DNA of 64,000 nt from Rhodobacteraceae bacterium HLUCCO07 (GCA_001314705.1 LJSU01000019.1:1-64000), one strand, 5' to 3'. Positions 35,675 to 46,326 are shown, numbered from the stretch's first letter. Program-made: numbers and translations. The notes: generated by a model from the sequence alone, not told the origin.

Positions 35675-36886
35675 TCATTGGCGCACCAGTGCGCGCAGCG
35701 ACGCATCCATGATGATCCAGGCCTGGATTCCGTCGCGCAGCGCCTCGGCCATTTGACGGCGCCATTCCGGGTCCGTCACGTTCGTCAAGTCGCGTTCGCT
35801 CGACATGAACCCGATCTCCAGAAGCACCGAGGGAATATCCGCCGCCTTTAGGACCGAGAATGCGGCGGATCTGTAAGGGCGCCGGTTGAGCGGAGCCCCG
35901 GCGGAGCGCAACGCGTCGATCAGGGCTTCGGACAGCTGCTCGGCCCGGGGCTGGGTTTCGACGCGCGCGAGATCCATCAGGATGTCCGCCACCGTGTCAT
36001 CCGTCCCGGTCAGGTCGATCCCCGCAAGGATGTCGGCCCGGTTGTGACGTTCGGCCAAAAGCGCACTCGCCTGATCGCTGGCCTGGTCCGACAGGGTGTG
36101 GACGGTCGCACCCGTGGCCTGGCCTTCAGACAGGGCATCGGCATGAAGCGACAGGAACAGATGCGCCCCGGCTTGGTGGGCAATGGCGACCCGTCGCTCA
36201 AGCGATACGAACACGTCGGAGTCGCGGGTCAGAACAACCTCGATCCCGTCAACCCGCAAGAGCGCTTCGCGCAGTTCGCGGGCGAAGGTCAGCATGAGGT
36301 CCTTCTCTGTATGTCCATCACGCATGGCCCCCGGGTCGATCCCACCATGACCGGGGTCAAGAACCACCACGACACGCCCGTCGGCATCGACGGCCGGCGG
36401 CGACGGCGCCGCCACGCCCCAATCCGGCGTGTCGGGTTTCGTGGACAGCCGGGAAAACTCCTCGCGCGTTACCGGTGCGAAATGCAAACGCAGATGGGCG
36501 GCACTGTTTACCCGGTCGATTCGCATATCGCTCTGCCGCACCTTCATGGGCTGCGACAGATCGAGCACCATGCGGGACCATCCGGGACGAAACCCGCCGA
36601 ATCGAACGGCTTCAACGCGCTCGGACCGGTTGAAAGCGTGCGCATCGAGCCCGTCCCAATCCGCTTCGCGAAAATCAATGACGAGACGATCCGGGTCTTC
36701 CAGGCTGAAAAAGCGATATGGCACACCTTGGCTCAGGTGGAGGTCCAGTATCGTCTCGTCGCCCTGGTCAACCAGAAGGCTTTGATCCGGGTCCACCCGC
36801 GCCAAGCCACTCAGGTCCTGCGCGATGGCCGGAAGGGCCAGCCAGATCAAGGCCAGAACCCATAAAAATTGATTGACTCTGCTCAT
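35675..36886 (-). CDS. amiC: N-acetylmuramoyl-L-alanine amidase with AMIN domain
   Basis: 403 residues from the ATG at 36886, which has AGGTGG upstream and places the signal peptide (VLALIWLALPAIAQ) correctly; an ATG at 36910 is possible. An AMIN domain (about 25-140, RLVIDFREADWDG) localises the enzyme at septal peptidoglycan. The Amidase_3 domain carries zinc and catalytic residues in DPGHGG, HTEKDL, SLHAD and LLEIGF. It cleaves the amide between glycan and stem peptide during cell separation. It sits upstream of mrcA on the same strand. Confidence 0.9.
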   Translation of the reverse strand: MSRVNQFLWVLALIWLALPAIAQDLSGLARVDPDQSLLVDQGDETILDLHLSQGVPYRFFSLEDPDRLVIDFREADWDGLDAHAFNRSERVEAVRFGGFRPGWSRMVLDLSQPMKVRQSDMRIDRVNSAAHLRLHFAPVTREEFSRLSTKPDTPDWGVAAPSPPAVDADGRVVVVLDPGHGGIDPGAMRDGHTEKDLMLTFARELREALLRVDGIEVVLTRDSDVFVSLERRVAIAHQAGAHLFLSLHADALSEGQATGATVHTLSDQASDQASALLAERHNRADILAGIDLTGTDDTVADILMDLARVETQPRAEQLSEALIDALRSAGAPLNRRPYRSAAFSVLKAADIPSVLLEIGFMSSERDLTNVTDPEWRRQMAEALRDGIQAWIIMDASLRALVRQ

Positions 36887-36942
36887 CGCCCGCCACCTGG
36901 GTCTTTTCATAAGACCCTAGCGCAAATGGGGGCCAATGGAAA

Positions 36943-38088
36943 TCACCTCCGCGCTTGCATGAACCGTTTCAGCCGCGCCAGACCCTCGCGAATATCTCCG
37001 GTCGAGCGGGCATAGGAAAAACGGATCGTGCCATGCCCGCGATGGGGATCGAAATCGAGACCAGGGGTCACCGCGACCCCTGCCTTTTCGAGGATCTCCG
37101 CCGCAAAGGCGCGACTGTCATCGGTCAGATCGGAGACATCGGCATAGACATAGAACGCCCCGTCGGGCGGCGCGAACCGCTCGAACCCGGCATCGCGCAG
37201 ACCATCCAGCATCAGGGCCCGGTTGGCCTTGTAAACCGCGAGGTTGTCTTGCAATTCGGCCTCGCACTCCATCGCCGCAAGGGCTGCCACCTGCCCGGCA
37301 TGTGACGCGCAAATAAAGAGATTCTGCGCCAGCCGTTCGATCAGGCGGACATGCGAGTCGGGCACGACCATCCACCCAACACGCCAACCAGTCATCGAGA
37401 AGTACTTGGAGAAGGAATTGATCACGTAAGCATCGTTCGTGATCTCGAGTGCGGTCACCGCCTTGGCCTCGTATTCGATGCCGTGATAGATTTCATCGCT
37501 GATGAACGCGATGTCACGCGCCGCACAGGCGTCGATCAATGCGGACAAGGCCGATCTGTCGAGCATCGTGCCGCTCGGATTCGCGGGCGAGGCCACCATA
37601 AGCCCTTGCAAATCCCGGTTTTCCAGATCGCCCGGCACCGGTTGGAACCGATGCTCCACACCCGCCGCAATGCCCACGGGCTCGACATCGAGCGCGCGCA
37701 GGATCTGCCGGTAGGAGGGGTAGCCCGGCTCGCCGATGCCGACGCGATCGCCCGCGTCGAACAATGCCGTGAAGGCAAGAACGAACGCCCCCGACGACCC
37801 CGAAGTGACAATCACACGCTCCGGATCGAGATCGACATCATACCATTCGCCATAAAGACGCGCGATCCGTTGGCGGAGCGCAGGCAGGCCGAGCGCCACG
37901 GAATATCCCAGTGGCTCATCCTCCATTACCCGGGCGAGGGCGTCGCGCGCACCTTTCGGGGCGGGCGTTCCGGGCTGGCCCACTTCCATGTGGATGATGT
38001 GCCGACCGGCCTCTTCAGCGCGACGCGCGGCCTCCATGACATCCATCACGATGAAGGGATCGACCTGACCGCGCCTTGAGTTTCGCAT
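36943..38088 (-). CDS. PLP-dependent class I/II aminotransferase
   Basis: 381 residues from MRNSRRGQ. Fold type I aminotransferase: SPANPSGT, FISDEIYHGIEY, and NSFSKYFSMTGWRVGW with the Schiff-base lysine. The C-terminal Arg in IRFSYARS would bind the substrate carboxylate. Specificity is not decidable; aspartate or aromatic aminotransferase-like. It is divergent from the M48-TPR protease gene. Confidence 0.87.
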   Translation of the reverse strand: MRNSRRGQVDPFIVMDVMEAARRAEEAGRHIIHMEVGQPGTPAPKGARDALARVMEDEPLGYSVALGLPALRQRIARLYGEWYDVDLDPERVIVTSGSSGAFVLAFTALFDAGDRVGIGEPGYPSYRQILRALDVEPVGIAAGVEHRFQPVPGDLENRDLQGLMVASPANPSGTMLDRSALSALIDACAARDIAFISDEIYHGIEYEAKAVTALEITNDAYVINSFSKYFSMTGWRVGWMVVPDSHVRLIERLAQNLFICASHAGQVAALAAMECEAELQDNLAVYKANRALMLDGLRDAGFERFAPPDGAFYVYADVSDLTDDSRAFAAEILEKAGVAVTPGLDFDPHRGHGTIRFSYARSTGDIREGLARLKRFMQARR

Positions 38089-38144
38089 TGATTTCTTCCT
38101 AACTGTGCACATCCGGTTTTTCACAGGGAGGGCCCCTCGCGTCA

Positions 38145-39470
38145 ATGCACCGTTTACTCTCGATCTGCCTCGCCTGCGTCTTCGTCCTCGTTTCCGCGCT
38201 GCCCGCTTCGGCGGTCACGTTGTTGCGTGATCCGGATATCGAAAATGCCCTGAACCAACTCGCCAAGCCGGTCCTGTCCGCGGCCGGGCTATCGCCGGCA
38301 AGGGTAAGGGTCCTGGTGGTTCAGGATCGCAACATGAATGCTTTTGTCATTGATAATAAACATATTTTCATACACTCCGGCATGATCATGCGCCTCAAGG
38401 GCGCGGCCGAATTGCAAGCGGTCATCGCCCATGAAGCTGCCCACCTCGCCCATGGACATATTGCCCGGCGCACGGTGAATGCACGCGTGGCGAGAAATGT
38501 CGCAGGCATCGGCATGGCGCTTGCCGCAGCCGCCGCAGCGAGCGGGAGCAGCGAAGCGGCAACCGCGCTTGGCGCGGGCATTTCAAGCTCGGCCAGCCGC
38601 GTCTTCATGGGTCACACACGGGCCGAGGAATCATCGGCCGACCAATCCGCGATCCGTTATCTTTCGCGGGCAGGCGTTGATCCGAAAGGGCTGGTCCGTG
38701 TGATCGAGATCTTCGCCGGCCAAGAGCTGGTCTCCGCGGCGCGGCAGGACCCCTATGCGCGCACCCACCCGATAAGCCGTGATCGGCTGCGCCACGCCAA
38801 CGCCCTTGCCGACACCTATTCGAAAGAAGCGACAGCCGATCCGGAATTCGACTACTGGTTCTCCCGCGCCAAGGGTAAGCTCACCGCCTTTCTCCGATCA
38901 CCCAAGTGGACGCGCAGCCGCGCGGAGGACAGCGCCGCACCGGATATCGAGCTGATGCGGCGCGCCATCTCGCATCATCGCGACAGCGACACCGACAAAG
39001 CCGTCGCGGCAATGCAGAAACTTGTTGCTGCACATCCCCGCGATCCGTTCTATCATGAGCTTTACGGCCAAATCCTTATGGAAAGCCGAAACACCCGCGC
39101 GGCGCTCACCGCCTATCGCGATGCAGTCAACCTCGCGCCCAACGATGCGCTGGTCCTGGGTAGTTATGGCCACGCCCTCCTTGCCGCAGGAGACAGCGCA
39201 AATGCCCTGAAAACCCTTGAAAAATCACGCTCCTCAGACGGCAATAACGCAAGAGTGATGAGGGATCTGGGCCAAGCCTATGCCAAAAGCGGGCAAATGG
39301 GCATGGCGTCGCTGGTGACGGCGGAACGATACGCGCTGCGAGGACGGATTGAAGACGCCGGCATTCACGCGAAACGCGCATCGGACCTTTTGCCACGCGG
39401 GTCTGCCGGTTGGCAACGGGCGCAGGATGTGCTTTTGGCGGCAGAGGCCGCTGGCAAGAAACGGAGATAG
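38145..39470 (+). CDS. Periplasmic M48 metalloprotease with TPR repeats, BepA-like
   Basis: 441 residues with a Sec signal (VFVLVSALPASA). The M48 domain contains HEAAH (H96, H100) and the third-ligand context HTRAEESSADQSA. The C-terminal half has TPR-like repeats (HELYGQILMESRNTRAALTAYRDAVNLAP, NDALVLGSYGHALLAAGDSANALKTLEKS). This is the BepA/LoiP layout, an outer-membrane protein quality-control protease-chaperone. Two DsbA-like genes follow within 7 bp each, fitting a joint role in envelope protein folding. Confidence 0.87.
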   Translation: MHRLLSICLACVFVLVSALPASAVTLLRDPDIENALNQLAKPVLSAAGLSPARVRVLVVQDRNMNAFVIDNKHIFIHSGMIMRLKGAAELQAVIAHEAAHLAHGHIARRTVNARVARNVAGIGMALAAAAAASGSSEAATALGAGISSSASRVFMGHTRAEESSADQSAIRYLSRAGVDPKGLVRVIEIFAGQELVSAARQDPYARTHPISRDRLRHANALADTYSKEATADPEFDYWFSRAKGKLTAFLRSPKWTRSRAEDSAAPDIELMRRAISHHRDSDTDKAVAAMQKLVAAHPRDPFYHELYGQILMESRNTRAALTAYRDAVNLAPNDALVLGSYGHALLAAGDSANALKTLEKSRSSDGNNARVMRDLGQAYAKSGQMGMASLVTAERYALRGRIEDAGIHAKRASDLLPRGSAGWQRAQDVLLAAEAAGKKRR

Positions 39471-39476
39471 ACGACG

Positions 39477-40226
39477 ATGAAACCCACCCTTCCCTTTGCG
39501 CTGGTCGCCGGGCTGATGCTTACCACGCCAGCCACGGCGTTCGACCTGACCGATATGAACGCCGAAGAACGCAGCGCGTTCCGCGCCGAAATCCGCGACT
39601 ATCTTCTTGAAAACCCTGAAATCATCATGGAGGCGGTGGCCGTTCTTGAACAGCGCCAGAGCCAACAGCAGGCCGCGGATGACCAATCCCTCGTCGAGAA
39701 CAATGCCGAGGCGCTGTTCGATGATCCGGATTCCTGGGTCGGGGGCAACCCGGACGGGGACGTGACCATTGTCGAGTTCATCGACTATCGCTGCGGCTAT
39801 TGTCGCCGGGCCCATGACGAGGTGGCGCAATTGCTCGAAACGGATGGCAATATTCGCATGATTATCAAGGAGTTTCCGATACTTGGCGCGGATTCCGAAA
39901 CCTCTTCGCGTTTCGCGATCGCGACGCTTCAACTCGCGGGCGACGAGACCTACCACGCGGTGAGCGACGCGCTCATGAAACTCAAGCCAAGCCCCGAGGA
40001 AGCCGTTTTGCGGCGGTTGGCGGATTCGTTCGACCTTGATGCGGATGCGATCTTTGCGCAGATGGAAACTGACGCGGTGAGCGAGGTGATCGCCGAGAAC
40101 CGCGCGTTGGCGCAGCGGATGAGCATCAACGGAACGCCCACCTTTGTCGTGGAAGACCAGATGGTCAGGGGATACATGCCGCTCGATGGCATGATCGAGA
40201 TCGTGGAAGAGGTGCGCGGTCGTTGA
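39477..40226 (+). CDS. DsbA-family thiol-disulfide protein (Com1/ScsC-like)
   Basis: 249 residues with a signal peptide (LVAGLMLTTPATA). An N-terminal helical prodomain (ERSAFRAEIRDYLLENPEIIMEAV) of the ScsC/Com1 kind precedes a DsbA thioredoxin fold with active site C106-G-Y-C109 and the cis-Pro loop NGTPTFVV. It is likely a periplasmic oxidase or isomerase. It lies 6 bp after the M48 gene. Confidence 0.88.
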   Translation: MKPTLPFALVAGLMLTTPATAFDLTDMNAEERSAFRAEIRDYLLENPEIIMEAVAVLEQRQSQQQAADDQSLVENNAEALFDDPDSWVGGNPDGDVTIVEFIDYRCGYCRRAHDEVAQLLETDGNIRMIIKEFPILGADSETSSRFAIATLQLAGDETYHAVSDALMKLKPSPEEAVLRRLADSFDLDADAIFAQMETDAVSEVIAENRALAQRMSINGTPTFVVEDQMVRGYMPLDGMIEIVEEVRGR

Positions 40227-40232
40227 GCTGAA

Positions 40233-40766
40233 ATGAAGCTGCTTCTTGGTATCGTGGTGCTGCTCTGGCCCGGCGTGGCCATGGCAGAGACGGATTTCCG
40301 GGCCTTGACGGACGCGGAGCGGCGCATTCTGGGCGCGGAAATTCGCGAGGTCATCCTTGAAAACCCAAGCCTTGTCAGTGGCTTGTCCCTCACACTTCAA
40401 TCGCCGTACCCGGCCCCCGCCTACGAAGAGGAAATCGCCGCCGATCACGCGTTGATCGCCCGGCACGCAGATGCGCTTTTCGATGACGACCTGCCGGGGT
40501 TCGGGAGCCCGACCGCGGACAACATCATTGCGCTCTTCACCGCCGAAGATTGCCCCGCCTGCGCCGAGGCCGAGCGTGATTTGCGTTCTTTATCAGAATC
40601 TTACGACCTGAAAGTCATGTTGATCGACCGGGGCGCACATGGTGATCTTGCCGATGCGCTGGAGGTTGGCGAGCTGCCCTTTTACGTCATGCCGCGCATG
40701 ATGATCCAGGGACATATGCCCGCGCCAGTCCTGGCCGGATATCTGGAAAACGGGACCGGCCAGTAA
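40233..40766 (+). CDS. Shortened DsbA-like paralogue
   Basis: 177 residues with a signal peptide (IVVLLWPGVAMA). Its N-terminal helical region (DAERRILGAEIREVILENPSL) closely parallels that of the preceding gene. The active site C107-P-A-C110 falls at almost the same residue number. The helical insertion domain is missing, and the loop near the end reads GELPFYVMPRMMIQGHMP, parallel to the partner's TPTFVVEDQMVRGYMP. It looks like a tandem duplicate trimmed to a bare thioredoxin fold. It may reduce, or relay electrons to, its neighbour (inference). Confidence 0.75.
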   Translation: MKLLLGIVVLLWPGVAMAETDFRALTDAERRILGAEIREVILENPSLVSGLSLTLQSPYPAPAYEEEIAADHALIARHADALFDDDLPGFGSPTADNIIALFTAEDCPACAEAERDLRSLSESYDLKVMLIDRGAHGDLADALEVGELPFYVMPRMMIQGHMPAPVLAGYLENGTGQ

Positions 40767-40781
40767 GGCACCGCGCGGTCG

Positions 40782-40845
40782 GGTTAACAGTGATCTTTCA
40801 ACGAAAAACCGGGGGTGATCTCCGGCTGCCGCCCGGCTGACATGC
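40782..40845 (-). repeat. Dispersed intergenic repeat, family A copy 3
   Basis: Read on the minus strand: ATGTCAGCCGGGCGGCAGCCGG, then GATCACCCCCGG, ending in GTTAACC. Same layout as the other three copies. The gap to ispG also holds a further GGTTAAC at about 40882. Confidence 0.55.
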
Positions 40846-40902
40846 GTGCACCGCCGCGTTGCGGCAAAGCCATGAAGGGAACCGGTTAACGCCCCGCGCG
40901 CA

Positions 40903-42018
40903 TCATGATTCGCCCGACGCCTCGATCTCGGCAGCACGCTTTTCGACCAGTTCGACGATATGGTCGATCATGCCCTCGTTGCCCTGCTTGTGATCCTGCT
41001 TGCCCGCGAGGTAGACCATGCCCGACCCGGCCCCCCCGCCGGTAAAGCCGACATCGGTCATCAGCGCCTCACCCGGGCCGTTGACGACGCAACCGATGAT
41101 CGAAAGGCTCATCGGGGTGTGGATATGGGCGAGCCGTTTTTCCAGTTCCTCAACCGTCTTGATCACGTCGAACCCCTGCCGCGCGCAGGAGGGACAGGAA
41201 ATGATGTTGACCCCACGATGGCGCAGGCCCAGCGACTTGAGGATCTCGAACCCCACCTTGACCTCCTCGACCGGATCGGCCGAGAGCGACACCCGCAACG
41301 TGTCGCCGATGCCCATCCAGAGAAGCTGCCCCAGGCCGATCGCGCTCTTGATCGTGCCGGAGGTCAACCCTCCCGCCTCGGTGATGCCGAGGTGAATGGG
41401 GGCGTCGGTGGCCTCGGCCAGTTGTTGATAGGCGGCGGCCGACATGAACACGTCCGAGGCTTTCACGCTGATCTTGAATTCGTGGAAATCGTGGTCTTGC
41501 AGGATGCGGATATGATCGAGCCCGCTTTCGACCATCGCGTCGGGGCAAGGCTCGCCGTATTTTTCAAGCAGGTGCTTTTCGAGGCTTCCGGCATTGACGC
41601 CGATGCGGATCGAGCAGCCATGATCGCGGGCGGCGGAAATCACCTCGCGCACGCGCTCGGGTGAGCCGATATTTCCGGGATTGATGCGCAGACAGGCAGC
41701 CCCGGCCTCGGCCGCCTCGATGGCGCGGCGATAATGGAAATGAATGTCGGCGACGATGGGCACCGGACTTTCGCGGGTGATTTCGTGCAGCGCCCTTGAC
41801 GATGCCTCGTCGGGCACCGAGACCCGCACGATATCGGCCCCCGCCTCGGCGGCGGCCTGCACCTGCGCGATGGTGGCTGCGACATCGGTGGTGGGCGTGT
41901 TGGTCATGGTCTGGACGGCGATCGGCGCATCGCCCCCGACCGGCACCGGCCCGACATGGATCTGGCGGCTTTGGCGGCGATAGATGTTGCGCCACGGACG
42001 GACGTGATTGAGGGTCAT
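40903..42018 (-). CDS. ispG: 4-hydroxy-3-methylbut-2-enyl-diphosphate synthase
   Basis: 371 residues, full length. This penultimate enzyme of the MEP isoprenoid pathway opens methylerythritol cyclodiphosphate. A TIM-barrel ([29 protein letters not shown]) is followed by the iron-sulfur domain with cysteines in [10 protein letters not shown] near 270 and GCVVNGPGE near 305. Confidence 0.94.
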   Translation of the reverse strand: MTLNHVRPWRNIYRRQSRQIHVGPVPVGGDAPIAVQTMTNTPTTDVAATIAQVQAAAEAGADIVRVSVPDEASSRALHEITRESPVPIVADIHFHYRRAIEAAEAGAACLRINPGNIGSPERVREVISAARDHGCSIRIGVNAGSLEKHLLEKYGEPCPDAMVESGLDHIRILQDHDFHEFKISVKASDVFMSAAAYQQLAEATDAPIHLGITEAGGLTSGTIKSAIGLGQLLWMGIGDTLRVSLSADPVEEVKVGFEILKSLGLRHRGVNIISCPSCARQGFDVIKTVEELEKRLAHIHTPMSLSIIGCVVNGPGEALMTDVGFTGGGAGSGMVYLAGKQDHKQGNEGMIDHIVELVEKRAAEIEASGES

Positions 42019-42089
42019 GTGCGTTTCCCGGTCGCGATTGCTTTCACGGGTTAGATAGTCCCCATGCCCGCCCGCTGCAATGCGGCGGA

Positions 42090-43364
42090 TCAGTCCGCCT
42101 CGCGGATCACTTCGCCGGCCTGCACCTCTTCGGATTGTGCATCAACGGATTGTGCCTCGCCGGATTCCGACTCGGCCAGTGCGATGACCTTGGCCAATTC
42201 GGGATCCTGGCTGAGATCGGCGGGTTCGAAGCTGGCCATAAGCTCATCGCGGGCGATGGGCAGGCGGCGCACGGTCGAGGTGCCGCTACCGGCGGGACCG
42301 AAGAGTTCGCCGTCGATCTCGAAGTAGAGCGAACCGGACATACCAGCCTGAAGCGTGGGGGCTTCGACGTTTTCGGGAAGCTTGTACTCCTCGCCCGCTT
42401 CGAGGATCTTTTCGAAGATGACCGAACCATCACCGGCGCGGATGCGTACCCATGCCGGGCGCACGGCAAAGAGCATCACGCCTTTTTCCTCCTCGGCAAC
42501 AACCTGGGGCACGGCGGGTTCGGACGGCTCTGTGGTCGCCTCCACGCTGACCGTCTCGGGTTCCAGGAAACTTCCGGTGGCGCCCGGATCGAGCGACGAG
42601 ATCGGCCCGTCGCGTGACACCATGACCGGCATATCAAGCGCCTCGGGGCGATAGAGCCGGTCGAGCGACTGCGACGGAGGCGTGAAATCACCGGTGCTGG
42701 AACGCGACGCGGTCACGACATCCTCGTTATCGGAAACGGCGACCACACCCGCGAGCGGGTCTAGATCCGCCAGGACGTTCGGGGTCTGATCGACCGGTGC
42801 GACCTGCACGCGCTGAACCTCGTTCAGGATGGTCCAACCGCCGAAACCCAGCGCCCCGACCAGCGCCACCAGCACGAGGAGCGAACCGACGGCACGCGGT
42901 TCGATCCGTGAAAACACGCTTTCCCCGGCCGGGTAAAAGCCGAGTCCGGACCCCAGAACCGGATCGTGGGCATTCCGGCCGGACCCTGCGCGGCGCGGCT
43001 CGGCCGGCGCGTCGGATTTTCGGATCGTCGAGGCGGCGGCCGACATGCCGTGCGCCGTGGTGAAACCGGATTCCTCGCAGAAGGCCGCGAATGCCTTGTC
43101 GGGGTCCATGCCGAGATAGCGCGCGTATGAGCGCACGTAACCGGCGATGAAGCCGGGCGTGTCGAAGGCCGAGGGATCGGCGTTTTCTATGGCGGCGATA
43201 TAGGCGGCCTTGATTCGCAGTTCGCGTTGGACATCCAGAAGGGATTTGCCCATCGTGGCGCGTTCGCCGCGCATCAGGTCGCCAAGGCGTGTGTCGTAAT
43301 CGTCGAACCCCTTGGGTTCAACCACATCGTCCTGCGCTTCGCGCCTGAATCTGCGACCGATCAC
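42090..43364 (-). CDS. RodZ-like membrane HTH protein (DUF4115)
   Basis: 424 residues. An N-terminal cro-type helix-turn-helix ([34 protein letters not shown]) and a [17 protein letters not shown] helix match RodZ. One transmembrane helix lies near 155-178. The periplasmic C-terminus ([39 protein letters not shown]) matches DUF4115. RodZ links MreB to cell-wall elongation. It is upstream of ispG on the same strand, as in many bacteria. Confidence 0.85.
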   Translation of the reverse strand: MIGRRFRREAQDDVVEPKGFDDYDTRLGDLMRGERATMGKSLLDVQRELRIKAAYIAAIENADPSAFDTPGFIAGYVRSYARYLGMDPDKAFAAFCEESGFTTAHGMSAAASTIRKSDAPAEPRRAGSGRNAHDPVLGSGLGFYPAGESVFSRIEPRAVGSLLVLVALVGALGFGGWTILNEVQRVQVAPVDQTPNVLADLDPLAGVVAVSDNEDVVTASRSSTGDFTPPSQSLDRLYRPEALDMPVMVSRDGPISSLDPGATGSFLEPETVSVEATTEPSEPAVPQVVAEEEKGVMLFAVRPAWVRIRAGDGSVIFEKILEAGEEYKLPENVEAPTLQAGMSGSLYFEIDGELFGPAGSGTSTVRRLPIARDELMASFEPADLSQDPELAKVIALAESESGEAQSVDAQSEEVQAGEVIREAD

Positions 43365-43474
43365 ATCCCTGCCCCTGCTTGCGTAGCGAATCGAGACAGG
43401 GTCGCCCCGACTCGTTCACTCTCAATTACATATCCGTAGCACAGCACAAGAAAAATTGCATATGTGGCCATGGC

Positions 43475-44704
43475 TCAGGCTGAAAGTTCGGCACGATTCA
43501 GCGCACAATGCGCCCAAAGTTCGTCCATCGCGCGGATCAGGCTGTCGATTTCATTCGGACCGTGCACCGGCGACGGCGTGAAGCGAAGCCGTTCGGTGCC
43601 GCGCGGCACGGTGGGGAAATTGATCGGCTGCACGTAGATGCCGAACTGTTCGAGCAGCATGTCGGACAGTTGCTTGGTATGCACCGGGTCGCCGACGATC
43701 ACCGGGACAATATGGCTTCCATGGTCGATGATCGGCAGGCCCAACCCCTTGAGCCGCAGCTTGAGCGCCTTGGCCTGCTCCTGGTGACGGTCGCGCAGGG
43801 CCTGGCCTTGCGATGTCTTGAGGTAGGCCACGGAGGCCGCGGCCCCGGCGGCAATGGAGGGGGCCAGCGAGGTGGTGAAGATGAAGCCCGGCGCGTAGGA
43901 GCGGATCGCGTCGCACATTTTCGCGCTGGCCGCGATATAGCCGCCCATCACGCCATAGGCCTTGGCCAGCGTGCCGTTGATGATGTCGATGCGATGGGCG
44001 AGGCGGTCGCGTTCGCTCACGCCCGCGCCGCGCGGGCCATACATGCCCACGGCATGGACCTCGTCGATATAGGTGAGGGCGCCGAATTCGTCGGCGAGAT
44101 CGCAAATCGCCTCGATGGGGCCGAAGTCGCCATCCATCGAATAGACCGATTCGAAGGCGATCAGCCTGGGCGCAGACGGATCGTCGGCGGCCAGCAATTC
44201 GCGCAGATGCGCCACGTCGTTATGGCGGAAGATGCGCTTGGCCCCGCCGTTGCGGCGCACGCCCTCGATCATGCTGGCGTGGTTCAGTTCGTCGGAATAG
44301 ATGATCAGCCCCGGAAAGAGCTTGGGCAGGGTCGAAAGCGTCGCGTCATTGGCGATATAGGCGCTGGTGAACAGCAGCGCCGCCTCTTTCCCGTGCAGGT
44401 CGGCCAGTTCGGCCTCGAGCCGCTTGTGATAGACGGTGGTGCCGGAAATGTTGCGCGTGCCGCCCGAACCCGCGCCGGTGGCCTCGATCGCCTCGTGCAT
44501 GGCCGACAGGACCGCCGGATTCTGGCCCATGCCGAGATAGTCGTTGCCGCACCAGACGGTGACCGGCTGTTCGCTGCCGTCCGGGCGGCGCCACATGGCA
44601 TGGGGGAAATTGCCGTTCTGGCGCTCGATGTCGATGAAGGTGCGATAGCGCCCCTCTTCGTGCAGATTGTTGAGGCACCGATCCAGTTGAGCCATGTAGT
44701 CCAC
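43475..44704 (-). CDS. hemA: 5-aminolevulinate synthase
   Basis: 409 residues from a GTG at 44704 (VDYMAQLD). The SD GAGAGGGG lies 7 nt upstream, and with this start the PLP lysine in [13 protein letters not shown] is K248, the number known for R. capsulatus HemA. It condenses glycine and succinyl-CoA in the C4 route to heme and, where present, bacteriochlorophyll. Substrate motifs [11 protein letters not shown] and VYSMDGD are intact. An FNR-type box lies about 150 bp upstream. Confidence 0.94.
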   Translation of the reverse strand: MDYMAQLDRCLNNLHEEGRYRTFIDIERQNGNFPHAMWRRPDGSEQPVTVWCGNDYLGMGQNPAVLSAMHEAIEATGAGSGGTRNISGTTVYHKRLEAELADLHGKEAALLFTSAYIANDATLSTLPKLFPGLIIYSDELNHASMIEGVRRNGGAKRIFRHNDVAHLRELLAADDPSAPRLIAFESVYSMDGDFGPIEAICDLADEFGALTYIDEVHAVGMYGPRGAGVSERDRLAHRIDIINGTLAKAYGVMGGYIAASAKMCDAIRSYAPGFIFTTSLAPSIAAGAAASVAYLKTSQGQALRDRHQEQAKALKLRLKGLGLPIIDHGSHIVPVIVGDPVHTKQLSDMLLEQFGIYVQPINFPTVPRGTERLRFTPSPVHGPNEIDSLIRAMDELWAHCALNRAELSA

Positions 44705-44849
44705 GCGACATCCCCTCTCATTCATCCCGGCATGGGGCCTTTTGGCCCATTTGTCCGGGGGCGGGCCGCGGCCCTGTTCGCATCCTGCCCGTCATTCTAA
44801 CCATTGAGGCACCTTCAAGAAAGAATACAAATTGCCGCTCCCCGGGACT

Positions 44850-44863
44850 TTGACCGAAGTCAA
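44850..44863. promoter_or_regulatory. FnrL/FNR-type binding site between hemA and an M20 peptidase gene
   Basis: TTGACCGAAGTCAA fits TTG-N8-CAA with fully symmetric arms (TTGAC/GTCAA). hemA is an established FnrL target in Rhodobacter, so oxygen control of tetrapyrrole synthesis is likely. The site could also serve the divergent peptidase gene. Confidence 0.6.
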
Positions 44864-44952
44864 GTTCTGCGCTCCATGTCGTGCTGGACACCGTGGGCGC
44901 GGCTGTTACTCTCCGCCGCGACACGCATTCGCACAATCCAAGGAGCCCGACC

Positions 44953-46326
44953 ATGTCACTCGATGCCGTCCTGGCCCGGATCGATTCAGATCTGCCCGCC
45001 GCCACCGACCGCCTGATGGAGCTTTTGCGGATTCAGTCCATCTCGACCGATCCGGCCTACAAGGCGGAGTGTGACAAGGCCGCCGACTGGCTGGTTGCGG
45101 ACCTGCAAAGCCTTGGCGTAAAAGCGGAAAAACGCCCCACCCCGGGCCATCCAATGGTCGTGGGCCATGTCGAGGGCGACGGGCCGCACCTGCTTTTCTA
45201 TGGGCATTACGACGTGCAGCCGGTCGATCCGCTGGAATTGTGGGACCGCGACCCGTTCGATCCGGCCGTGGAAGAGACCGAAGCGGGCCGCGTCATTCGC
45301 GGGCGCGGGGCGGCGGATGACAAGGGCCAGCTCATGACCTTTGTCGAATCCTGCCGCGCATGGAAGGCGGTGCATGGCAGCCTGCCCTGCCGGATCACGT
45401 TTTTCCTTGAGGGCGAGGAAGAGTCGGGCTCGCCCTCGCTGGTGCCGTTCATGGAGGCGAATCGCGACGAGCTCAAAGCCGATATAGCGCTGATCTGCGA
45501 CACCGGCATGTTCGAGAGCCGCGTGCCCGCGATCACCACCATGCTGCGCGGGCTACTGGGCGAGGATTTCACCATCACCGGGCCGAGCCGAGATTTGCAC
45601 TCGGGCATGTATGGCGGCATCGCGATGAACCCGATCCGGGTGCTGACGAAAATCATCGCCGGGCTGCATGACGACACCGGGCGCATCACCTTGCCGGGGT
45701 TCTATGACGGCGTCCCCGAGCTTTCGGATGACATCCTGAGCCAGTGGCAGGGGCTGGGCTTCGATCACGCGAAGTTCCTCGGCGATGTGGGGCTGAAGGA
45801 GCCCGCGGGCGAACAGGACCGCACGCCGCTGGAAATGATCTGGTCACGGCCCACCTGCGACGTGAACGGCATCTGGGGCGGATATACCGGGGACGGGTTC
45901 AAGACCGTTCTGCCATCGAAGGCCAGCGCCAAGATCAGTTTCCGCCTTGTCGGCACGCAGGACCCGGACGCGATCCGCAAGAGCTTTCGCGCCTATCTCG
46001 AAGGGCAGTTGCCCGAGGGGTTCAGCGTGGAGTACCGCACGGAGAAAGGCGCGCCGGCGTCGCAGATGTCGATCGATGATCCTGCCTTTGAAAAGGCCCG
46101 CCAGGCACTTTCTGACGAATGGCCCGACACGGCGGCCTATATCGGCTGTGGCGGGTCGATCCCGATCGCGGGCTATTTCAAAACGATCACCGACATGGAT
46201 TCGATGCTGATCGGTTTTGGCAAGGATGACGACCAGATCCATAGCCCGAACGAGAAATACGACATGGAGAGCTTCCACAAGGGCACACGCAGCTGGGCGC
46301 GGGTTCTCGATGCGTTGACCAGGTGA
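44953..46326 (+). CDS. M20-family metallopeptidase (dipeptidase-like)
   Basis: 457 residues from an ATG preceded by AAGGAG. Di-zinc site motifs: FYGHYDVQPV, GRGAADDKGQ and LEGEEESGSPS. The lid/dimerisation domain contains SRDLHSGMYGG, and the last ligand region is close to the C-terminus (QIHSPNEKYD). The family cleaves dipeptides or N-acyl amino acids. The substrate is open. Confidence 0.88.
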   Translation: MSLDAVLARIDSDLPAATDRLMELLRIQSISTDPAYKAECDKAADWLVADLQSLGVKAEKRPTPGHPMVVGHVEGDGPHLLFYGHYDVQPVDPLELWDRDPFDPAVEETEAGRVIRGRGAADDKGQLMTFVESCRAWKAVHGSLPCRITFFLEGEEESGSPSLVPFMEANRDELKADIALICDTGMFESRVPAITTMLRGLLGEDFTITGPSRDLHSGMYGGIAMNPIRVLTKIIAGLHDDTGRITLPGFYDGVPELSDDILSQWQGLGFDHAKFLGDVGLKEPAGEQDRTPLEMIWSRPTCDVNGIWGGYTGDGFKTVLPSKASAKISFRLVGTQDPDAIRKSFRAYLEGQLPEGFSVEYRTEKGAPASQMSIDDPAFEKARQALSDEWPDTAAYIGCGGSIPIAGYFKTITDMDSMLIGFGKDDDQIHSPNEKYDMESFHKGTRSWARVLDALTR

